Positions 24,745 through 37,391 of a stretch of 64,000 nucleotides of DNA are shown here, piece after piece. The stretch is taken from assembly GCA_921293015.1 (NCBI GenBank), contig OV121096.1, positions 5,956,285 through 6,020,284 on the forward strand, written 5' to 3'. Position 1 is the first letter of the stretch; every line of letters begins with the position of its first letter. The position numbers were made by a program, and so were the translations under genes. The DNA is from Phorcus lineatus (lineage: Eukaryota > Mollusca > Gastropoda > Trochida > Trochidae). Under the pieces are notes generated by a model that worked only from the letters and a program-made list of their open reading frames with translations, was not told the origin of the DNA and did no database searches.

Positions 24745-27120
24745 ATCACTTGTCATTCTAATACCTCACCTTCATATGTCACCTGGACTTGAAAACTTCT
24801 CAATATAATTTTAAAGATAATCACATCATCTCATAATCATCATAATCATATTATTCACATAACTTCTATACGTCATATAACATTGCCTCGTTTCACTCAA
24901 TACTTAGATCTGCTCTTTCTACTATCATCTATCCCTTGCATATCATTAAATGTTTCGAAATAGTTACGTACTTCGGTGATTTGTAATAACACCCATGTAA
25001 GCTGTTTTGTACAAACGGTAATTAAGCCCACTTGTTGTCGTGTATATAATTATCCAATCACTTGGCATATATACATAAAATTACGTAATTAGGGTCATCG
25101 TGGCCCTGCTATGCTTTCATAAACAATCAATGTCAAACCTTACTAAAACGTTATCTCGTAAAGTATGAAAGCTATGGACTTTTGATTTACATAGTTCTCT
25201 TTAGTAAGGAATTAATATCGTTTACAATATATCTGAACAATGTAAACATTCATTTAATTAGATATACAAAGCCTTTTGGAGTCAATCAAGGAGATGTTTA
25301 AATCTGTCGCCTTCATCACAATTTTGGATTCTTTCTTTGTGCTAATTGTAACGATTTTGTAAAAGTATGCAATTTATTTGCTTTACATGTAGATAAATAA
25401 CATCATCACATTATGTCATTCAATAAACAAGAATTAAAAGTTTTATGTATGCATGACATATAACAACACTCCTTGTAGACCTAACGTCTATATGTTCATG
25501 TATGTAAATATATAGCGTATACGGTAAGTCATTGGAAGACTTCCCGTTTGCAGCTTTGCACACGGCCCGCTATGTCACTGTACAACAAATAGCCAAGGGA
25601 GTGGACATACTTTTACCTACTCGCAGTCTGATATCAACAGGTAAACTGTTTTATCTATTCATTATCACAATTTTGTGATATATATGTTTTAGTTTCCTTG
25701 TTAATGATAACACGGGAATTCATTATCATCATGTACAGTTATATTACGTGAAAAAATACGCAGAAGATATATCTCGTTTATCGCGTTACCGGTGAACTGC
25801 ATTATAATGTCGCCTGTCTTTATGAAAGGCCATGGTCGCTAGGTTGGTTTGACTGTAGCGAATGTTTACAATGCTACGTTAACCTCGCCTGGGTGGAAAG
25901 TGTTGTCGTTGCTTTGTAGGTCATGGTCAATAGTTCCCTAGACTTTCTTGAAGGTCTCACTAATGTTAATGGGATTTAAGTCAGCGAACCGTGACTCCAT
26001 GGTGAGAGAGTCGCTAAAGTTTTAGTTGGCAAGCTGGGACATAACTACACAGCCAGTCATCATCGTTTATTGTTCATCCATCTGTCTTTCAATAGCAAAT
26101 TCTGAGTCACTGGGCATGTGCACGTGTGTTTCAAGTATAATCAGATATGTCATAATAATCTGACGTTTATGCTGGAACGTGGTCGAGTTCATGCCGTCTC
26201 TGGTTTCAAATATTTATCAACGCGTGTTAATGAAAATTAATCATTTCTCGTCCCTGCAATATACTACAGTACAATTTTTATATATCAATATCTAACTAAT
26301 ATGATAGCGATGCATGTCACAATAGTTTGTTGTTGTGACTTCAAAACGTAAGCTCTTCCGTGACTATGGCGGCCGAGTCGCAGAAACGTCACTATCAGCA
26401 CACTCTCCTGGCAATTGTACTTGATTCATTTGGTCAAATAACCTACAAAATACTTAACCTCTTGACATTAGTTAATGATTTGGTATCAAACTCGCTTTCA
26501 CTCTATTTATACTTCATCATAAACTCGTTTAATAAAAATAGTATTTAATGGAAGGTCGATTAGTATCCTATATGTATACGAGGTTTGTCGAATATATTTT
26601 TACTTTAATAAACAAAATTCGATTAATTTGATACCATTCAGATGAAGTCAACCCATGACTTATCATTCAATTTATTTAACCAGAAAATGTTATCTGGCAT
26701 AAGACAAAGATCAGATTAAACGTTAAATCTGATTACAGGAAATACTAAGGATATACGCAATGGGAGTGGTTTCATAGCCTCATTATATATGTGACGTTGT
26801 ACAATGTAGGTTCTTAAGATTGACAGTAGGATATTCAGACCAATTTTATATGTTTATATCAACTGGAAATACTTTTATGCTCATTGTTAAAAAAGGGTAA
26901 AGATAATTATTCAAACACAGCAAAAGTGAAAAAGTTGTAAACCGCCAAATGTTCAGTGTCCTTTTTAATTGATTTTAGGAATAGTTCATAACAACCCTGC
27001 CCTTTTTAAGAATAGAGTTATGTTAAGTTACTTTATTTTGTTTATTAACTATCATTTATTTCTGAAGGCCTTCGTGTCCTTAACGCCTTTAATGTCTGTC
27101 AGATAATCTTGACCAACATG
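24745..27120. other. Non-coding stretch upstream of LITAF gene A
   Basis: I see no supported coding exon. A segment ending ATATCAACAG then GTAAACTG at 25640 has a donor-like end and could be a 5' non-coding exon of gene A, 2.9 kb away. An ATG in good context at 26366 (ATGGCGGCCGAG) opens a short frame without splice support. Confidence 0.4.
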
Positions 27121-27124
27121 CTTG

Positions 27125-27412
27125 ATGGAGCACAGTGGTGTAGTGCTTAGCGTGCTGACCTCCTACGCCGACGCCTCGGGTTCGAATCCCGGTGGGGACA
27201 CCAAAAACTTGTGTCCAAAACTGTCTTGTGTCCTTAGGCAAGGCTCTTCATCCACATTGCACTCAGTCGACCCAGTTGTTAAAATGGGTACCTGAATATA
27301 GGGATGTACAGTCGCGCTTAGTGCTAAGTAGCTGATTTGAGGTACGCTTCCCTCAGGGTAATGATGTAAGTAGTGCTTTGAGCATGTCCTTGAGCGTTAT
27401 TATTAGAACCAA
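27125..27412 (+). mobile_element. tRNA-derived SINE, second copy
   Basis: Same family as 331-650. The head has GAGCACAGTGGTGTAG and the B-box GGTTCGAATCCCGGTGGGG, followed by ACACCAAAAACTTGTG, GTCCTTAGGCAAGGCTCTTC and GACCCAGTTG with ATGGGTACCTG. It ends GTTATTATTAG. It lacks the inverted head seen at 311-327. Divergence from the first copy in the 3' half is clear, so the insertions are not recent duplicates. Confidence 0.88.
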
Positions 27413-27699
27413 AACATGGACTGAACTTTTTCATCACATTGACCTTTTAGAAATTCTGCTAAGGTGGTTTAACTCTTTACCACTTTGATTTCAAACGTAC
27501 CCTAACATCGAATATAAAATTGATATAACGTCGTATTAGTTTCATCCTGTTCTTGGTACGCGGCTATGAGAAATAAACATTATAAATTAATTTCAAATAA
27601 AATATGAAGAGGAGGACTGACTAGTTCGGATAGGAAAAGATAAGATAAGATAACACTCTATTATCCACGAGAGAAATTTGGTTTACAATCAAGAGACTT

Positions 27700-28170
27700 G
27701 CTATTAGAATATGGTGACATTTATAAGAGCCTTACTATTAGAATTTTGTTTACATTCATAAGACTTACTATAAGAATTTGGTTTACATTCACATGAGCCT
27801 TAATATTTGAATTTGGTTTACGTTTATATGATCCTTACTATTATAATTTGGTTTACATTTATATGAGCTTTTCTATCTGAATTTGGTTTACATTCATATG
27901 AGCCTTGATTACTGATAGAATGTGGTTTACATTCATATGAGCCTTGATTACTGATAGAATGTGGTTTACATTCATATGAGCCTTGATTACTGATAGAATG
28001 TGGTTTACATTCATATGAGCCTTAATTACTGATAGAATGTGGTTTACATTCATATGAGCCTTGATTACTGATAGAATGTGGTTTACATTCATATGAGCCT
28101 TGATTACTGATAGAACATGGTTTACATTCATATGAGCCTTGATTACTGATAGAATTTGCTTTACATTCTC
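27700..28170. repeat. Minisatellite, 39-bp unit
   Basis: From 27880 to 28170 seven nearly identical 39-base units occur (GTTTACATTCATATGAGCC, then TTGATTACTGATAGAATGTG). More diverged and shorter relatives extend left to about 27700. Thirty-nine is a multiple of three, so the minus strand shows a 13-residue repeat frame. This is a by-product. The array ends about 370 bases before the first coding exon of LITAF gene A. Confidence 0.95.
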
Positions 28171-28545
28171 TCTCTTGAACCTAATCAAGCATAAATTATA
28201 CGAACAAGTTTTCAGTTTAAGTTATTTATTTAAGATATGAGGAAAATAATAACTGAATCGAATTTTAGCCTTGAATATGTTCCTCGTTACAAGGTGGTTA
28301 AGTGACAGTTAATCTATAGTTAGTACCTAATGAATATGTTCTTTTTTAAAGTTTTCCTTGAGTGTTTACATGGCCAGTTTTTTATGCATGGTTTTCCTGG
28401 TATTTATATGGAATATTCCCTATTGTGTTGTTAATATTGTTTTTGGCCACATTATTTCCTTATACGGTTTGATAACGTAACATCTATCCCTTTAAATAAT
28501 TATAATAGTTTTTTCGTTATATAGTTTTAGATCCAACAACTTTCA

Positions 28546-29472
28546 ATGGCTGACGAAAAGAACCCAGGAGGACCTCCCCCGGGGACTGAACCCCCTCCGT
28601 ATGGCGCTCCCCCTCAGGGCCAGCCTTACCCTGGGCCCCCACCCCAGTACGGACCACCCGGGGGCCAGCCCTACCCCCAGCAGAGCTACCCACCCCCCGG
28701 CGGACAACCCCCACCCATGGCTTACGGGACCCCCACAACAAATACCAGTAAGATCTTGTTCATGCACAATTCCCATCATCTCCCCCTCATGGCTTTAAAT
28801 TGCACCAGTCTCTATCACTGGCTAATTTACCCTTGCTGTCAAACCGTCCCAACGTCCCAACAAAAAGTTGCAATTTTCGTTTGATTTCTTATATGACTAT
28901 CGCGATACAAAAAACATATCGCAGCAGCCTTGACGACATGCACAGAGAAGTTTGGGAAATGCAGCAAGGCCGAAAGTATAGGCCATGCGTGGGAAGATGG
29001 ATAAACATCCTTCTTTTCAATTTACATGTCATTTCGAATATGTACAAATGTAGCAATATTACCAGTAAATTGGTGAACTAATATTCCTTTCATTATTCTT
29101 GTTAATATCAAATTATATGGCAAAATTAAACGAGATGGATATCATGTTTTATAACTACAGATCGTCGGTGTTTTTAAAATGCAGTTTCTACACTCTTTGC
29201 ACCTAACTGGAAATTGTTGATGCAATAATGTTTACAGGTACCATATTATCATCTTCATAATGAATTGGATAATTCTTCAATCATAGATTATACTTAAAAG
29301 GTATAAATCACACGAGTTAAACATATAACAAGTGTTAACACTTATGTAATTGGATGTCCTCATCTTAAGTTAAGCTCAACGATATTGTGCATGATATGGA
29401 TAACTTAGAGGGGTTTTGTTTTGTTTTCATGCGCATCCATTAATTATCATAACAATTTGTCACAAAAGTGCC

Positions 29473-29509
<37 letters not shown>

Positions 29510-30575
29510 CAAATCTAGTATAAGTGATCTATATTATATCATAACGTAATAAAGTTATAACTGGTCTCTTATGTAACAGCGGTGGTTGTACAACAGCCAA
29601 TGGGGGCCCAGCCCGGGGGGTTACAGCGGTACCACACCCACCCCGCCATGATTGTGTGTCAGTTCTGTAACGCCACCGTCACCACATCAATATCCTACGA
29701 GACTGGTCTTCTCACCTGGATCATTGTGGGCGTCATCTGTTTGTTTGGGTAAGTAGGTATATAGTTAGATATACACAACAGGTAAACCCCATTTACCATG
29801 ATAGATTGAAACCTTATTCTGCAAATATACTTATTTACCAAGTTGAGAAATACCTTTTATCACGTGTATACTTCCCGTTCTTATTTAGCCAGATAAATTT
29901 CATATACCGCTGATATACCGCACTCTCTTAAAAGGACAGTCATCATTAGTATCAAGGTGGAAATTATATTTATGTGAAAAAGAAATTCAAGCGGACATTT
30001 CCGTTTATACAAGATGTCAGTAGTACATTAATACAACATAACTCAATTGACACATGTTACTGAAGTTAACATTTTGGCTCATTCTGATTCTACAACTAGA
30101 TAAATGAGAGCGCACATTCGGTAAAAATAAAACAAGAATGAGAAGTGAAGCAATTCATTGGCGCCATGAACGTGAAAATCCTCGCTACAGAATTACAAGG
30201 AATTGTTGATTAGCCATAAATCATTTGCAAATGTGTGGATATTCTATCCATACACTATAGTTTATCTTTATAATGTTGTAATATTAGTAAAAGTACAGCG
30301 CCTTTTTTCATGCAATTTTCCAACATGGCGGACCTTACCTGTAGCTGATAGCCCAGCCTCTCTAATTAGGTTAATTGACAAATCTTGCTGAACTATATAT
30401 GTTGTACAATCTATCTTGATCATATGTATTTTGTACATATATACCGCATTCTCTTAGTTAACTATACTTATCTTGTACAATATCTATATTGCATTTATTT
30501 TCTTAGATGATGAAGACCTTGTATCCTGTAATACTTTACTTACTTATTTACTTACCTAGATAAATATCATACAAC

Positions 30576-30630
<55 letters not shown>

Positions 30631-33626
30631 TAAAAAACTATGATAATGATTACAAAAATTATGAAAGATGACATATGTAAAGCCCAAATCTCCGAATTTA
30701 CTCTTTGATATTTGTTTCACAATATTGGATACTGCTAATGCACAATTTACGGCAAACGTCGTTTGAACAAGAGCCTTCTATAAAATGTTCAGCAATCAAT
30801 TTTTTTATTGTAGAAAAGTTCGTTATTTCTTACTTTTATTTTAGTTTTCCTATAACGTCTCGTTAAACTGAGATTAGTTTGAAATAATAGATGAATGTCC
30901 TGTCGTAATTGCTTCCTGCTACTTAAGCCTAGTTCCTTAATTGTAATAGTTCGACCCAGCGTGACATAGTTCACGGACTTCAAAATGACAGTCCTTTTGT
31001 TAGACGAAAACTGAAGTGGTTGGTAATCAGTCCCTTTACATACAAGGGAGAAGCGTTTACAATAAGGTGGTTCTTCAAGTTGTTATAAAGCATAGTGTAT
31101 TTAAAAAACATTTAATTGTTTTTTATATTTTACTCCTAAAGCGTCTTAATAAAATAAATGGTTAAGGTATGGTGCTGTTTATTTGAAATGTTATTTAAAA
31201 AATAAAAAAGGATTTCGCCGTCATGTTATTAGAGAAATGTACACGCTGTCAAGCAAATGTCGTAAACATTTACTGAATACAAATAGTTAGGGAACATATG
31301 AATAATGATCTAATCATTCTTTTACATAGTAATGAAAAAGTATTCATGAAAATTCCAATATTTGAATGATTTGGTCAATGGTAAATCGAATTTAAATATG
31401 ATACGGTAAAAGTGATATATCTAGCTTCACTTCTTATGTTTAGAGAAGTCACAGTAATGAACACGTTTATTTGTTGTTATTATGTTTTATGTTTATTTCA
31501 AAAATTCTGAGTATTGATATAAGGCTGTTTTAAGCTGGTGCATATCTTATCCTCTCCATAACGTATTGTTTTTTATAAGGCAATTAGTCCGATTTTGCAG
31601 TTATAATATTATGTAGATTTTCTACAAGAGTCGTTAAAAGTCGTTTTATTTTCAACATTTAATAATGGTTAGGTTTTTTATGATATATTTACAAAAGGAA
31701 ATGAAATACTTGTATAAACAATCCTTTGAGCCAATAAAATTATTTTCATTACATCAACAATATTGTTGTTTATATGTGTTTGGCAACATATTGGTTAATT
31801 TTTGCAGGCTTTATCGCGAGCATGTAAAACGCGGCAATGTATACTGTCGTAGCAAACAAACTCAATTTAGATGACATCATTGTCATATAACAAATAATTC
31901 ATGCAAAATAAGGACGAAAAATAAGACTTCGTGCATTTAGTTATAAACGTATTGTTTCACCACATAATATTGCTTCGCCATTGTGGTTTCCTTATAAAAA
32001 AAAAACAACAGTTTTTCTCTACATATGTTAGGCTACAATGTTTCCTCACATACATACAATGTCTCTACATATAGAATATTGTACAATATTCTCTTTACAT
32101 TCATATGGCACACAGTGTCTTTATACATACAATGATTTTTCTCCAAACAAGACACAGTTGTTATCTCATCTGTTATGCAATATATTTAACACATATGTTT
32201 TTCTACACAACATGAAATATTTCTCTGCACATGACCTGTTGTAACTTTTTTTTGGATCACACTATATTTTGTATCACATTCTTGTACTTTTGGAGATAGC
32301 GTTATCCCAGATATATTATTTTTACTTTTGTTTACTTTCTAAATGGCCTGTGTGTGAAATATTGTTTATCTACCAAAAATGAAATTTTTCACTTTACACA
32401 GTACAATGTTTCTCTTCACGTAACACAATGTTTTATAAAACATGACAATGTTACTCTTCCCATAACACAATGTTTTGTAACACAATATAATGTTTCTCTA
32501 CACATAACAAAATGTTTTATAACACAGTACAATGTTTTGTAACACAATACTATGTTTTGTAACACAATACTATGTTTTGTAACACAGTACAATGTTTCTC
32601 TACACATAATACAATGTATTGTAACACATTACAATGTTACTCTTCCCATAACACAATGTTTTGTAACACAATACAATGTTTCTCTACACATAACACAATG
32701 TTTTGTAACACAATACAATGTTTCCCTTCACATAAAACAATGTTTTGTAACACAATACAATTTTTCTCTTCACATAAAACAATGTTTTCTAACACAGTAC
32801 AATGTTTCTCTACACATAACACAATGTTTTCTAACACAATACAATGTTTTTCTTTTCATAACACAATGTTTTGTAACACAATACAATGTTTCTCTACACA
32901 TAATACAATGTATTGTAACACAATACAATGTTACTCTTCCCATAACACAATGTTTTGTAATACAATACAATGTTTCTCTACACATAACAAAATGTTTTTT
33001 AACACAGTACAATGTTTCTCTTCACATAATACCATGTTTTGTAACACAATACAATGTTTCTCTACACATAACACAATGTTTTGTAACACAATACAATGTT
33101 TCTCTTCACATAACACAATTTTTTGTAACACAATACAATGTTTCTCTACACATAATACAATGTATTGTAACACAATACAATGTTTCTCTACACATAACAC
33201 AATGTTTTGTAACACAGTACAATGTTTCTCTTCACATAATACCATGTTTTGTAACCCAATACAATGTTTTTTAACCCAATACAATGTTTTTAACACATAA
33301 CACAATGTTTTGTAACAACACAATGTTTCTCTTCACGTAACACAAAATCTCTCTCCATGTAACACAATGTTTCTCTTGACGAAACACGATGTTTTGTAAC
33401 ATAACACAATGTTTTGTAACATAACACATTGTTATTTCACACATTGCACAATATTTCTCCACACACGTCACAATATTTCTCAACACGTCCTTTACTCATT
33501 ATTTTCTCCTGCAGATGCTGGTTTGGCTGTTGCCTGATCCCGTTCTGTGTAGACGGGTGCAAGGACGTGGTTCACTCCTGTCCAAACTGCAAGCAGACCG
33601 TGGGCAAACACCGACAGATCAGCTAG
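28546..33626 (+). CDS. LITAF-domain protein A
   Basis: Coding exons are 28546-28747, 29580-29748 and 33515-33626, with donors at CCA|GTAAGA and TTTGG|GTAAGT and acceptors at AACAG and CTGCAG. The phases are 1 and 2. The product has 160 residues. Residues 1-85 are Pro/Gly/Gln-rich with PPPY at 16-19, the type of motif that in LITAF binds Nedd4-family WW domains. The LITAF domain (about 88-158) has CQFC at 94-97, a hydrophobic stretch 111-135 with GCCLIPFC, and CPNC at 146-149. The two CxxC pairs bind one zinc in known family members while the hydrophobic part inserts into the cytosolic face of late endosome/lysosome membranes. The start was chosen because all paralogues begin shortly after an acceptor; here TTTTAG ends 17 nt upstream. 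Which vertebrate relative (LITAF or CDIP1) is closest cannot be told. Confidence 0.93.
28770..29010 (+). repeat. Dispersed repeat family, copy in intron 1 of gene A
   Basis: The segment CCCCCTCATGGCTTTAAATTG ... GACTATCGCGAT ... GCAGCAGCCTTGACGAC ... ATGCAGCAAGGCC is matched in the same order and orientation at 58715-58975. No terminal inverted repeats or frame are clear, so the class is unknown. It begins about 25 bases after the exon 1 donor. Confidence 0.7.
29477..29507. repeat. (TA)n microsatellite in intron 1 of gene A
   Basis: About 30 bases of perfect AT dinucleotides, roughly 70 bases before exon 2. Confidence 0.9.
30571..30630. repeat. (AAT)n microsatellite in intron 2 of gene A
   Basis: Some 19 uninterrupted AAT trinucleotides. 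The rest of intron 2 from 29749 to 32030 holds nothing else I can name. Confidence 0.95.
32030..33480. repeat. Minisatellite, 42-bp unit, in intron 2 of gene A
   Basis: The unit reads TTTCTCTACACATAACACAA then TGTTTTGTAACACAATACAA and TG. It is most regular from 32400 to 33300 and degenerates on both sides. Half-units of about 20 bases are visible (ACACAATGTTTTGTA). The array stops about 30 bases before the exon 3 acceptor. Frames of 240 residues on the plus strand and others on the minus strand exist only because 42 is a multiple of three. Confidence 0.95.
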
Positions 33627-33782
33627 ATGGGTTCTACAAGCACCACTGGAAACAGACTCGTTTTCTGACACTGGACAATGGATATATGACTTTCCCTTGA
33701 ATTTATTATCAGTTTGACACAAAGCGGTTTTTCTTAAATAAGTCATTTCAGAGTAAAACGCGCGTAAATTTTATCGGGGTTA

Positions 33783-33834
33783 TGTCCCAGGGTATGTAAA
33801 TAGAGCGGTAGCGTTCACGTTTTACCCTGGGACA
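33783..33834. repeat. Short inverted repeat 3' of gene A
   Basis: TGTCCCAGGGTA (33783-33794) pairs perfectly with TACCCTGGGACA (33823-33834) across a 28-base loop, about 160 nt after the stop codon of gene A. It could be a hairpin in the 3' UTR or a tiny foldback element. Confidence 0.75.
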
Positions 33835-34230
33835 GAATTATGGATAAATACTTTCCCTTGAATTTGTAATATGCCTGATGATTAAAATCGGTGTTTTTCT
33901 GTAAATTCAATTTATGAAATCCATATGTTAGGGTTTTACACATTGAATGATAACTATGTTTGAGCTCAAATGTTAACGCTGTACACAGTTACATGTGTAA
34001 ATGATATTTCTAGGGTATGTATCTCTACTATTATTAACATTACAAAGAATATATTTCACAAAAATTCAGTCTCTGATATTTGAAAAATACGTAATGATAA
34101 AAATATGAATTGTTTTTTGTTTAGATTATCTCATTTAATTTGCATATTCATCCCAAATGCCAAATATAGATAAAAGGGATTTTACATGTTCAAAAGTCGA
34201 AATTATACGTCCCATGTTTATCTAGAATTC

Positions 34231-34692
34231 CATTCTCTCCCAACAAAGGTAGCTCCGTCATAAATTCCTATGCAACCTCTGTCTTAATATGAAGGTTTCT
34301 CAGGCTTTTGACAGTTTCCCCTACCGGCGAAATATTGCAACTTTAACTACTTGGCAATATTTCAGCCAATGAAAACACCGAATGCATGAATAACATATTT
34401 GTTGTCACAAAGGCCTATGCAATAATGAAGTCACAAAAATGAGGCGTATCTGTTTCTTTAAAGAAGTCTCAAAGTGCAATATGCATATTCGAAAGTTTAG
34501 CTTTTGTAAAGCTTACGGAAATAACTTAGGCGATTTGAATGATAACTTTTGAAACGGTGTCGCTGATTTCACAACTAATTTATGATTGCATCCAATCAGC
34601 GTTCCACATTTCTAGATCGAAAAACGTTCGTATTAGGACAGAGGTAGTATAGGAATTATTTATGACGGAGCTAGCTCTGTTCGGAGAGAATG
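34231..34692. mobile_element. MITE with long inverted ends (CATTCTCTCC family)
   Basis: The left end CATTCTCTCCCAACAAAGG and the right end, read on the minus strand, CATTCTCTCCGAACAGAGC, continue as imperfect inverted repeats for about 65 bases, sharing TAGCTCCGTCATAAAT and ACCTCTGTC. The 462-bp element has no frame. A target duplication is not evident. Related pieces lie at 36542-36740 and 38368-38426. Confidence 0.85.
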
Positions 34693-36541
34693 ATTATTAT
34701 GTTTATTAATGATTATGAGCATTTACAAATTGTGTTTTGTCTGCTATACGTACCTTTGACTTTTTGACGCGCTCAAGCCGTTTTAGTTCTCCGATTTTCG
34801 ATATGATACATGACTAAAACTATTCTAGATTTTCATATACTGACCCTATAGGTCTAATACTGGAAATTTCAGGAGAAGTCGGTAACAAAGATACACTTTT
34901 GGCCTTTAATCATTCAGTTATCCCCATTACTTTTAGTTCTGCCAGAGTTTGCTGAACGACTTTAATTTGGTATTTTTTAGCTGTTACGACCACCACTATA
35001 CATTCCAGATGTGTACCTGTTTTTGAACGTGTGTCATCGTCTTTTCGTTTACATGATATGAAAAGTGGGTTGTTAGTGTCAATACTTTCATTTCGATAAT
35101 GTCGAAACTTAACAATCAACAATTTGAAAATCATGTCATAAAAATCTTTTGCGTTGTTGAAAGATTCATTCATAAAATATGATGTTTGGCGTTACAGATA
35201 CATAAGTATCATTTCGTTTATGTCGGAACGTAACAATCAACACTTTGAAATCATTCCATTCGAAAATTGTGTTTCGTTGACAGAAAAAACATTTGTTGTG
35301 GTCGGTCCTTTTCTAAAAAGACCTTACATGTACTTATTGTGATTTTATTCTCTTCATATCTTCTATGACAATTTTATGTTGTTTTTGCCTGTTTCCTTTT
35401 ATATTGTTGATGAATATTTGTTAACACACGATTTAAATTGTATGCATATTTTATGTCGTAAGATATTATATTTTCTGGCTAGGTATGATATAAACAAAAT
35501 ATAGAGACATGATTTTGACATTGTCTAAGCTATATGAAGGTGGGAAGAAAGTTGAATGTTCTTGCCAAAGGGATTTGTGACGCTTGAAGAATATGGACAA
35601 AATCTCATTGTTTCAGCTCAAGCCAAACTGTAACGCAAGCAGGTCACTCAAATAAAAATAATATTTTCTAAAATGCCAGCGAAGCATAAAGGAAATTAAC
35701 TTGCTATAGTTTACCTTCAGTGAAAGTGGGTTCATTTCATTTTTGCCATTCTCTAGCTACCTGCGAAATTAAATCAAACTTAATGTCAAAAACGCTAAAA
35801 TTTACAAAGCGCAAGCATTTAAATAGCTGTTTTACTTTTAGTGTATAAAGGGCATTCATAAGTGGACCAAAGAAATGTTGATATTTTAAGTGAACATATA
35901 CAGTGTTTCATGATATACTTCTTCGTGAGGTGAATTTTTTGAAAATTAGCCTTTCATAATGGAGTATTCATATGTTTTCTCTAAATATTCACAATGAGTG
36001 TATGTTTGTACATTAACATTCTATCACGGGTTTAAAGAGTTTAAACTGTATTAGCAATAGTCTTATCATTAGGAAGCATATTTCTTATGTTTTCGCAAAA
36101 TATTCATAAGTCATGTGTATTTGTACAATAAACATTACATTAAGAGTACAAATTGCAATATCCAGTCTGGTGATATTTTATTTTTACTTTGGTCAATACA
36201 ATTGTTTCGTTTTTGTGTCATATTTTCTATATTCTGTGCCTCAATACCTATATTCTATCTTAATGTCCAATATATACAGTGCCTTTGTGTGTAATTATAA
36301 TATTGTATCTGATGTGTCTGATGTACCCACTTTTACTTTCTTTTGAAATACAGTTGCATTATAACGATTGTTTGTCATAACTCGTTTTATAAATATTTTG
36401 AAAGTAATTGTTGTTGTTTTTATTCATTACATAGTGTTTATGTCTGCCTGGTGTTTATAATGAAAACGAATAATGTTTGAAAGTGGAAAAAATGGTAAAT
36501 ACCATCTTCACTCAGATTAAACCTAGTTTATATATGGAACC
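34693..36541. other. Intergenic stretch between LITAF genes A and B
   Basis: There is no supported gene. A segment near 35084-35140 (ATTTCGATAATGTCG) recurs with changes at 35205-35260, and another pair of similar stretches lies near 35960 and 36080. These are probably small local duplications. The 3' end of gene A lies somewhere here; several A-rich signals exist but none can be chosen. Confidence 0.4.
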
Positions 36542-36740
36542 GCATCTCCCCACAATGGTAGCTTCGTCATAAGTTCCTAAACTAACCTCTGTCCTAATGC
36601 GAGCTGTTCTTTTGCTTCGGACATGTTCCAAAAGTGGAAAAAAATTGAAATTGTACATGAACTATCTTGCGACAGTTTGAGCCAATAAAACCATCGCATG
36701 CATGGGTAACCTATTTGTATTTGTGGTCATCAAGGCTTAT
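36542..36740 (+). mobile_element. Partial MITE, left half of CATTCTCTCC family
   Basis: Aligned with 34231 onwards: CATCTCCCCACAATGGTAG, TTCGTCATAAGTTCC, ACCTCTGTCCTAATGCGA, later AGCCAATAAAACCATCGCATG. The inverted right end is missing, so this copy is truncated or too decayed to see. Confidence 0.65.
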
Positions 36741-36896
36741 ACACTGTACATGATGCAGGTGCTTAATCTTAGAGGGAACTCAATCAGGTACACATAAATG
36801 TACTATTGCGGTTCTTTTGGAAACAAACAAAACGATTGCAATATGCTAGTTGATATCACACAAGAAAGGGAACACTTTTATATCCAGATCAATATA

Positions 36897-36902
36897 TTTA
36901 TT
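36897..36902 (-). terminator. Candidate poly(A) signal of LITAF gene B
   Basis: AATAAA on the minus strand about 490 nt after the stop codon of gene B. It is the first canonical hexamer I noticed on that strand, and nothing else supports it. Confidence 0.3.
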
Positions 36903-37391
36903 ACAAAATTTCATAAAATGATACTGATTCTTTCAATATTCATATATGTTTGAAGAGGTCGTTGCTAAAATATAGATTACGTAATAAGAAATACATATCA
37001 GTGAAAATCTTCGTTTACACAATATAAGTCGAAGGACATCGAATTGATCTTAACAAAGAGATACAGGTTTTCATTTTGTCAAGAATATTGTCTAGGTTTA
37101 TGTTACAAAGAACAATTCTATGTCAGCAGTATGATTATTTCTTTCATCTTTCATTGATTGATATGTTCATGACATTGTATGAAGTTACTTTGTAAATTGA
37201 CAATTTATCGTCATGGCCATGTATAAAGAATTCGTTTATCTAAAAATGTTTTTAAAATGCCGACCGTGAGGCCTTAGTTAAGTTTAGATTTGAATCAGTT
37301 CTTAAAAACCATTCGGGACTATATACATGAAGCACGCGCACCAGGAAACTTTAGAAATAGTCTTTAAAACAAATGACCACTCTTGACCACT

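Noticed and set aside
26366-26548. ATGGCGGCCGAG as the first exon of a gene
   Set aside because: The start context is good, but there is no credible donor before the frame turns into low-complexity sequence, and no family is recognised.
32552-33323. 240-residue Cys/Thr/Asn-rich frames
   Set aside because: They are translations of the 42-bp minisatellite, open in several frames on both strands at once.
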